Assembly (NCBI GenBank): GCA_003427395.1
Contig: BFEA01000147.1
Coordinates: 2,790,402 to 2,823,666, forward strand
From: Chara braunii
Lineage: Eukaryota; Streptophyta; Charophyceae; Charales; Characeae
Length of the DNA: 33,265 bases
Direction of reading: 5' to 3'
In this document: one piece after another, positions 28,391 to 33,265 of the stretch
Layout: each line of letters begins with the position of its first letter
How positions within the stretch are numbered: position 1 is the stretch's first letter
Translations under genes and position numbers: made by a program
The notes under the pieces: model-generated
Database searches by the model: none
Seen by the model: only the letters and a program-made list of their open reading frames with translations
Told to the model about the DNA's origin: nothing

Positions 28391-29917
28391 GAACTACCCC
28401 TCTCCTACAAAATCCCTCCAACGAGATGGGAGGAAGTTTGCCAGCAGCCCCTCTTCAATAACAGATGGATCAACGATTCTCTGGGACAACCCCCGCACTG
28501 TATGAACTCTCAATGACAAGGATGAGCAGCAAGAGGAGTAATGAGAATATGGGATATCTCGGATCAAACAACAAAAGACTGAATCTCGCCAGAGGAGATC
28601 AGAACTAAGTTACGTTATTGCCACCACTCGAAAGAAGCACTTGACAAAATGATCGAAATGATCCCCTTGGTTTGGGTCCGGATCCTACGAAAAGGCCCCA
28701 ACATGTAGAAGAGCGACTGGGTGGCCATACGAGGGAGGCCCCAATGGGTGGGCAACATAGTTGACAGACACCCACAAGGAGAGTCCCTACTCAGCCTCTT
28801 TAGAGTGGGACAAGACAACATATTACACAGGCCCCAACTTGAAATAACAAAATGGGTTCAGGACAACCTGCTATTCCGGATCAGAGTAATACAACACAAA
28901 AAGGGATGGCTAGCCTTCAATCCGAATGCACCAATCACTAACCTCCCCTTTGATCCTATCAACTGGACCTGGTCTAACACAACAAGCAAAGGTAGAAAGT
29001 GTACCCGAGCCCTACACAATCTATCAATCAAATCCACCTATAGAATGCTAAGGCCAAACACCAACCTCAGAGACCAGGTGGAGGACAGATGGAGGAGACA
29101 GCCAAATGTTAGTAAGGAGTCACTACGCCCAATCAAGTGGTTCCAAGGGATACGAGCTAGACCCGCCAAAGTGGCCTCCCTACAATGGCAAATTTACCAT
29201 CGCTGTCTACCAACCAACGACTGGCTTATAGACCGATCGTCCCTTGAACAAAGAGGACTAGCACTACCTTGGTGCAAACTTTTTGCCTCGGTCTTCCCTG
29301 CCAAGAAACTTCCGGAGACAATTGAACACATCTTCCTACAATGCCCTGGGGCGGTCTGGCTCTGGAGGTGGTGCGACAGAATATGAAGTCAACTTGGCAC
29401 CAATTGTCCATGGCCATGGGACTGGAGAGCTATCCTCTGTGAAACCTGGCATCCACCCCAGTTAAACACTTTCTCACACAACCTTTTCAAAATAGGACGC
29501 AAGGCAGTAATGTGGGCCCTATGGTGGAGACGTTGCACTCACGAGATGGAAAAAGTCGGACTGGACGGACCAGAATTCACATACACCATCAAGCAAGGGG
29601 TACAAGCTGATATCTCCTCTCAGTGTGAACATGTGAAAATCCGGATCTCAACCCTTCATGACTCAAAGGAAATCCAACGGAATATTCAACGATTCAGTGA
29701 CAACTGGCTTGGGGGAACAAACGGGGGGATGTTGGGGATGGCGAAAGAGAGCGAAAGGCAAGGAGCGGATCAGACGGTGGCTCACAAACAGTACCAGCTC
29801 TGCTTCCATGGATGGACAACATTCGACCCTGCGATTACACGTCGGCCACTCTTGGACTTCCCAGACCCGTTCCCACCTTCTTCGTTGAGCTTAGTGGAAC
29901 AGAGCTTCTTTGGGTAA
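28391..29917 (+). pseudogene. LINE ORF2 C-terminal part with RVT zinc-binding motif
   Basis: The first part reads YKIPPTRWEEVCQQPLFNNR (from about 28406). After a disturbed stretch, a frame runs from about 28600 through MIEMIPLVWVRILRKGPNM to a TAG (28706-28708), continues to a TGA (29384-29386), and stays in the same frame to 29917. The zf-RVT region at about 29160-29370 has RPAKVASLQWQIYHRCLPTN, LPWCKLF and PETIEHIFLQC, with the HX4C pair, then AVWLW. The remainder includes AVMWALWWRRCTHEME. The zinc-binding region belongs to LINE reverse transcriptases, where it aids RNA/DNA handling. The two in-frame stops and a frameshift near 28500-28600 make it a pseudogene. Confidence 0.85.
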
Positions 29918-29967
29918 ATCAAATCTCTGCTCAGTTAATACTCTGGATCCCAGTGCAATCGATGACT

Positions 29968-30535
29968 GGGGGAGGGAGGAATTAGTATGTAACAGCGGGT
30001 ATCTGGCGCCGGTTTTAGGGTGAAGAGATTCTTCCCCCCCTCTTTCCAATTGCCTGTTCAGTCAATCCCTTGGATCCCAGGGTAATCAATGCTGGCAGGA
30101 ACAATCCTTTTTCTGATATACTACTCCAATCCGAGTCTGTATATGGGACGCAGGACCCGTTTTCCAGCAGGTGATGCTCCCCACCAATAGATGGAGTTGC
30201 TCCCCCCCAAAAAGGGTGAAGAGCTACAGGCGACAATGGAAGTTCCCCTCAGGCAAGCGGAGTCTGTAAAAGGGGGGCTGGTAGGGGGAGGGAGGAACTA
30301 GTTTGTAGTAGCAGGTATCTGGCGCCTGGTTCAGGGCGAAGAGGTTGTCTCTCTTTTTTCAATGTCCTGCTCAGTCAATCCTCTGGACTCCAGAGTAATC
30401 AATGCTGGCAGGAGCTCCTCACACTTTATCTTCTGTTATACTCCAATTCATTCTGTATATGGAACGCTGGACCCGTTTTCCAGCAGGTGATGCTCCCCAC
30501 CAATAGATGGAGCCTCTCCCCAGGTGCTAGTGGTG
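29968..30535 (+). repeat. 316-bp tandem duplication in LINE 3' UTR
   Basis: Unit 1 starts at 29968 and unit 2 at 30284, both with GGGGGAGGGAGGAA. They share GTATCTGGCGCC, CAGTCAATCC, CAATGCTGGCAGGA and GACCCGTTTTCCAGCAGGTG, and CACCAATAGATGGAG near the end. The second unit ends just before the A-rich tail. Confidence 0.9.
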
Positions 30536-30578
30536 TCTGCTCTTACCAGCACCACTAACACTGGAGGGGGAGTTCTTT

Positions 30579-30603
30579 GAAAAAAAGAAAAAAAGAAGAA
30601 AAA
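30579..30603 (+). repeat. A-rich LINE tail
   Basis: A run of A broken by single G, just after the second 3' UTR unit. It marks the 3' end of the LINE. Confidence 0.7.
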
Positions 30604-30860
30604 GAATCCATCGTCATCCGCGTAAATTGATTCTCCAGCATAAAATACACTTCAGCGCGCCAGTGCATCCAGGTGAGACATAGCTGGCATCAATTGGATT
30701 TATGTCCAGTACCAAATTGTAAAATGAGCCAAGACTGTGGTATGTATGTGTCTCGCTCCACTACTCTCGACATGTGGAAAACAAGAGTGAATCTTACGCT
30801 AGAACATGGAAAGATACACCACCATGATTTTTGTCTTTTGTGCATGTCGAGACTGGTGGA

Positions 30861-31310
30861 GCGAGGCCCTATGTTTGATAAGAACTGCAGGCTACTTGAA
30901 AAAACACAAACAAAAAAACAAAGCAGGCTGCTTGAGTGCCTGTGTCAGCACTTGTGATAGAGTGAGCCTATGTCTGATAAGAACTGCAGGCTACTTGAAA
31001 AAGCACAAACAAAAAGACAAAGCAGGCTGCGTGAGTGCCTGTGTCAGCACTTGTGATCGAGTGAGAGCATTAAACCGCCAGTTTGCACAAGCCTTAAGTT
31101 GACGAAGCTACCGTCCACGGCTCGCGAGCCTGCAACTGCGCCTTTCCAAAGTGCGAGGCCCTATGTCTGAGAAGAACTGCAGGCTACTTGAAACATAAAC
31201 AAAAAAGACAAAGCAGGCTGCTTGAGTGCCTGTGTCAGCACTTGTGATAGAGTGAGTGCATTAAACCGCCAGTTCGCACAAGCCTGCAACTGTGCCTTTC
31301 CAAAGTGGCC
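30861..31310 (+). repeat. three tandem units
   Basis: Units start at 30861, 30961 and 31153, each with CTATGT, AAGAACTGCAGGCTACTTGA, CAAAGCAGGCTGC and GAGTGCCTGTGTCAGCACTT. Units 2 and 3 also share GCATTAAACCGCCAGTT and CCTTTCCAAAGTG. The short frames across them follow the repeats and are not considered genes. Confidence 0.9.
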
Positions 31311-31779
31311 TGCCGCTTTTACTACTGGCCCACACCCGAATGGAAATGCTCCGACTGCTTAAACTGGCAAGAGCTGTTCTCTGCTTTGGGTGACCTCCCA
31401 GTTTAACGTCAATGGCATTCACGTTTTAGTCCGGAGATGGCATCATGGCTAAAACCAAGTCGTGGTGGAAGGGATTCAATGTTAAGTGGTGTGCGAGAGG
31501 GGCGAGAGCATTTGCAATGGAATTTGGATGCCATCAACAGTTGTCTCAATCCAATGCTTTTGTTGACGGAAGAAAAGAGCCTGGCTCCACAAAGGGCCGA
31601 ATGTGAAAGTTGCCGTATGTGTTTGCACATTTGGCGAGTGGTGGAGCGAGGCCTAAAGGTAGGGAGACAGATTGGTTTCCAATGTCTGACAAATTTGCCA
31701 ATGACATGCGCATGACTTCTAACTACTACTCCTGAGAGAGGGGTGCTGAGATCATGAGGAGCTTTCCGAACCTACTACC
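31311..31779. other. no gene seen
   Basis: A 92-codon plus frame (31437-31715) has some protein-like stretches (LNPMLLLTEEKSLAPQRAEC) but no recognisable family, and it lies within repeat-rich DNA. It is left unannotated as a gene. Confidence 0.4.
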
Positions 31780-31794
31780 AATAAACAATGGTAT

Positions 31795-31960
31795 TACTTA
31801 CAGCATCAGGAGCCTGAAGAGTCTGCAGAACCCATAGCCAATCAACCATAGGCCTATTAACAGCGTCTGGAGTCTGCAGAACCAATAGGCAATAGACAAT
31901 ATTTACAGCTTCGGGAGTCCGTAGAGTCTGCAGAGCCAATAAACAACAGACAATTATCAT
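31795..31960 (+). repeat. degenerate tandem units, about 45-60 bp
   Basis: Three units each start TTACAGC or TAACAGC, carry a GGAG...AGTCTGCAGA core and then a CCAAT-containing AT-rich part. Confidence 0.75.
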
Positions 31961-32011
31961 CACTACATTATAACAGTCACTATTTTGCGGCCTGTGACTC
32001 ACAATCTGGGC

Positions 32012-32085
32012 CCTTCGTTTCATTGGGCCCTTCGTTTCATTGTTACCAAACCACGATCTGGGCCCTTCGTTTCACTGTTACCCAA
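32012..32085 (+). repeat. GGGCCCTTCGTTTCA repeats
   Basis: Three copies of GGGCCCTTCGTTTCA, two nearly adjacent and one about 40 bp on. The TTCACTGTTACC/TTCATTGTTACC tails show a local duplication. Confidence 0.9.
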
Positions 32086-32171
32086 ATGTCGGGATGGGCC
32101 GCTGGTCACTTCTGATGCCGTTGGCGATACCCAATCGTTTGGCCTTGGGATAGAGAAGAACATAGTGTAGT

Positions 32172-32196
32172 AAAAAAAAAAAAAAAAAAAAAAAAA
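32172..32196 (+). repeat. poly(A) run of 25
   Basis: It could be the 3' tail of a small retroposed sequence ending here. The preceding 150 bp show no clear tRNA-like or LINE motif, so the parent is unknown. Confidence 0.9.
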
Positions 32197-32466
32197 TCAT
32201 CATTGAAGTGATTCGGAATGTTTTATGTTCTGTTCATCTGATAGTTACCGGATTTGAAGTGTTCGGTACGGTTTTCAGGACTTCATGGGTGTACCAACCG
32301 AGCCCGTTGGTCTGGAGCGTTTTTGCGTTTGTCTATTTGTGGGTTGATCGTTTTCTAATCTATCGCGCCATTGGGGCGGTGGGCCAGTGTTGCACTCGGC
32401 CAATTTTAGGGGCCATACAAACCACCGCGGTAGACGGCCAATCTTTACGTCGGTACCGTGGAGCGA

Positions 32467-32614
32467 GGTCCCACTAGCAAAGGGGATTGGATAAATATCC
32501 TGAATCTGGACGTGTTTTAAGCAGGCATGCAGAAAAGCAGTTCAATCTCGACATTCTGCACACAAACACGTCCAGATGCAGGTCTTCAATCCTATCCTCT
32601 TTGCTAGTGGGACC
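32467..32614. ncRNA. 148-nt fold-back, candidate microRNA-type precursor
   Basis: Arms of equal length (32467-32517 and 32564-32614, 51 nt each) pair at 43 of 51 positions. The outer 16 and inner 13 pairs are perfect except for immediate neighbours, and mismatches are concentrated in the middle. GGTCCCACTAGCAAAG (left) is matched by CTTTGCTAGTGGGACC (right). A further short stem, GCAGAA/TTCTGC, lies in the 46-nt terminal loop. Size and pairing fit a plant pri-miRNA or a young inverted duplication. A fold-back transposon is the alternative, although no target duplication was seen. Either strand could be transcribed. Confidence 0.6.
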
Positions 32615-32749
32615 CCGGAAAGACTTTCTCACTCTCTGCGTCTGGCGAAGCTACGCAAGACGGTCGACTTTGTACGCTCTGCCAGGGTCGGCTTCGACTT
32701 TCCTGCTCTCCTTTGTGCTACGGTCTTACAGTGGCTACTCTGCGGTGAA

Positions 32750-32990
32750 CACGGGCACACACACCACACACATAGAGGCACACGCACAACACACTCAACC
32801 CCGTGATGAGTCGGTGGAAGTTCGACAAAACAGTCTGGCATAGTCATGCTTGTTCTTTGCGTAGTTATGAATAGAGAACATGAGAACACGCACAACACAC
32901 ACATACACAAACGCTATGGTGGACTGTGCTGCACACGCACACACCCAACAAGAACACACATTCGCACACCCACACCCACTACATTTTAGG
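32750..32990 (+). repeat. CA-rich low-complexity DNA
   Basis: Two CA-rich blocks (32754-32800 and 32888-32982) are separated by ordinary sequence. Frames across them are Cys/Val-rich or His/Thr-rich artefacts. Confidence 0.85.
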
Positions 32991-33265
32991 GTGAAGCTCA
33001 AGATGATTTGTCTTCGATAAGCTCTTCTGCGTGCTGGAGGTTGGGCTGTGCATCTTGAAGGTTGGACGCTGATTGGGGTCGGCATCGTGAAGGTTGGAAG
33101 CTCAGGCTCGGGTTGTGCATTGCATGGAGGCTTTCAGACAACCGTGCCACCATGACCGAACGTGAGCAAACCCTCCGTTTTTGTTTCGTTTCCGTCGATT
33201 TTCTGCTTTTTTGGTTTCTATGCTCTCTCTTGATCGCCCGATCGATCAATGTGGCAAGTCCCCCC
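32991..33265. other. no gene seen
   Basis: A short degenerate direct repeat (GCATCTTGAAGGTTGGACGCT and GCATCGTGAAGGTTGGAAGCT-like text, at about 33050-33102) is the only structure noticed. Confidence 0.4.

Larger units (their letters stand above)
28388..30607 (+). mobile_element. 5'-truncated LINE (non-LTR retrotransposon)
   Basis: LINE ORF2 coding begins at the junction with the right direct repeat, runs to 29917, and is followed by a roughly 690-bp 3' UTR ending in an A-rich tail (30579-30603). 5' truncation and an A-rich 3' end are typical of LINE copies. The endonuclease and RT domains are absent, so only the distal ORF2 region remains. Confidence 0.82.

Noticed and set aside
30673-31102. 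Short Cys-containing plus frames
   Set aside because: They repeat with the tandem units and show no coding signature.
1-33265. CRISPR array or bacterial defence system
   Set aside because: The repeats have irregular spacing and folded variable stems, not identical repeats with unique spacers. The genes are eukaryotic retroelements.

Overview
The window looks like repeat-rich nuclear DNA of a plant-lineage eukaryote. The reasons are a decayed Ty3/gypsy LTR retrotransposon with an initiator-Met tRNA primer site, a second chromodomain gypsy fragment, a LINE tail with an RVT zinc-binding motif, and a U2 snRNA-derived pseudogene whose 5' end matches plant U2 better than animal U2. The RNase H and RT wording reminds me of gypsy polyproteins of charophyte algae such as Chara, but that is recollection and was not tested. 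No intact housekeeping gene was recognised. Almost every recognisable protein is broken by stops or frameshifts.

Layout. 1-312: possible nested solo LTR. 310-11957: large minus-strand Ty3/gypsy element reading gag (9810 down), protease, RT/RNase H, integrase (to 3337), then an extra ORF region, between direct long repeats (310-1567 and 10697-11957; the right one probably starts near 9861 next to the primer site). 11958-14100: non-coding, with a 104-nt hairpin and the U2-derived piece. 14155-14810 and 18385-18600: tandem units with a tRNA-like head. 15029-16199: DNA transposon with perfect 23-bp terminal inverted repeats and a GC-rich cargo. 17161-18340: decayed unknown minus-strand reading frame with an Asn-rich tract. 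19962-20905: 3' end of a chromodomain gypsy pol.

21701-22610 is the most unusual segment: ten short hairpins with an almost invariant hexaloop (TAAGAT), two alternative inner stems and outer stems whose sequence changes while pairing is kept. Nearly all non-Watson-Crick pairs are G-T when read on the plus strand, as expected of a plus-sense structured RNA. Next to it lie 123-bp repeats that also fold (22893-23219). Then come two 1105-bp direct repeats (23803-24907 and 27283-28387), each starting at a TATA-like box and each carrying a run of short perfect hairpins.

28388-30607 is a LINE ORF2 C-terminal end with a duplicated 3' UTR and an A-rich tail. 30861-33265 is tandem and simple repeat DNA plus a 148-nt fold-back (32467-32614) shaped like a plant microRNA precursor. 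The retroelement genes would once have worked together as a replication cassette, but none seems functional now. The hairpin array and the fold-backs are the parts not explained by ordinary transposon decay.
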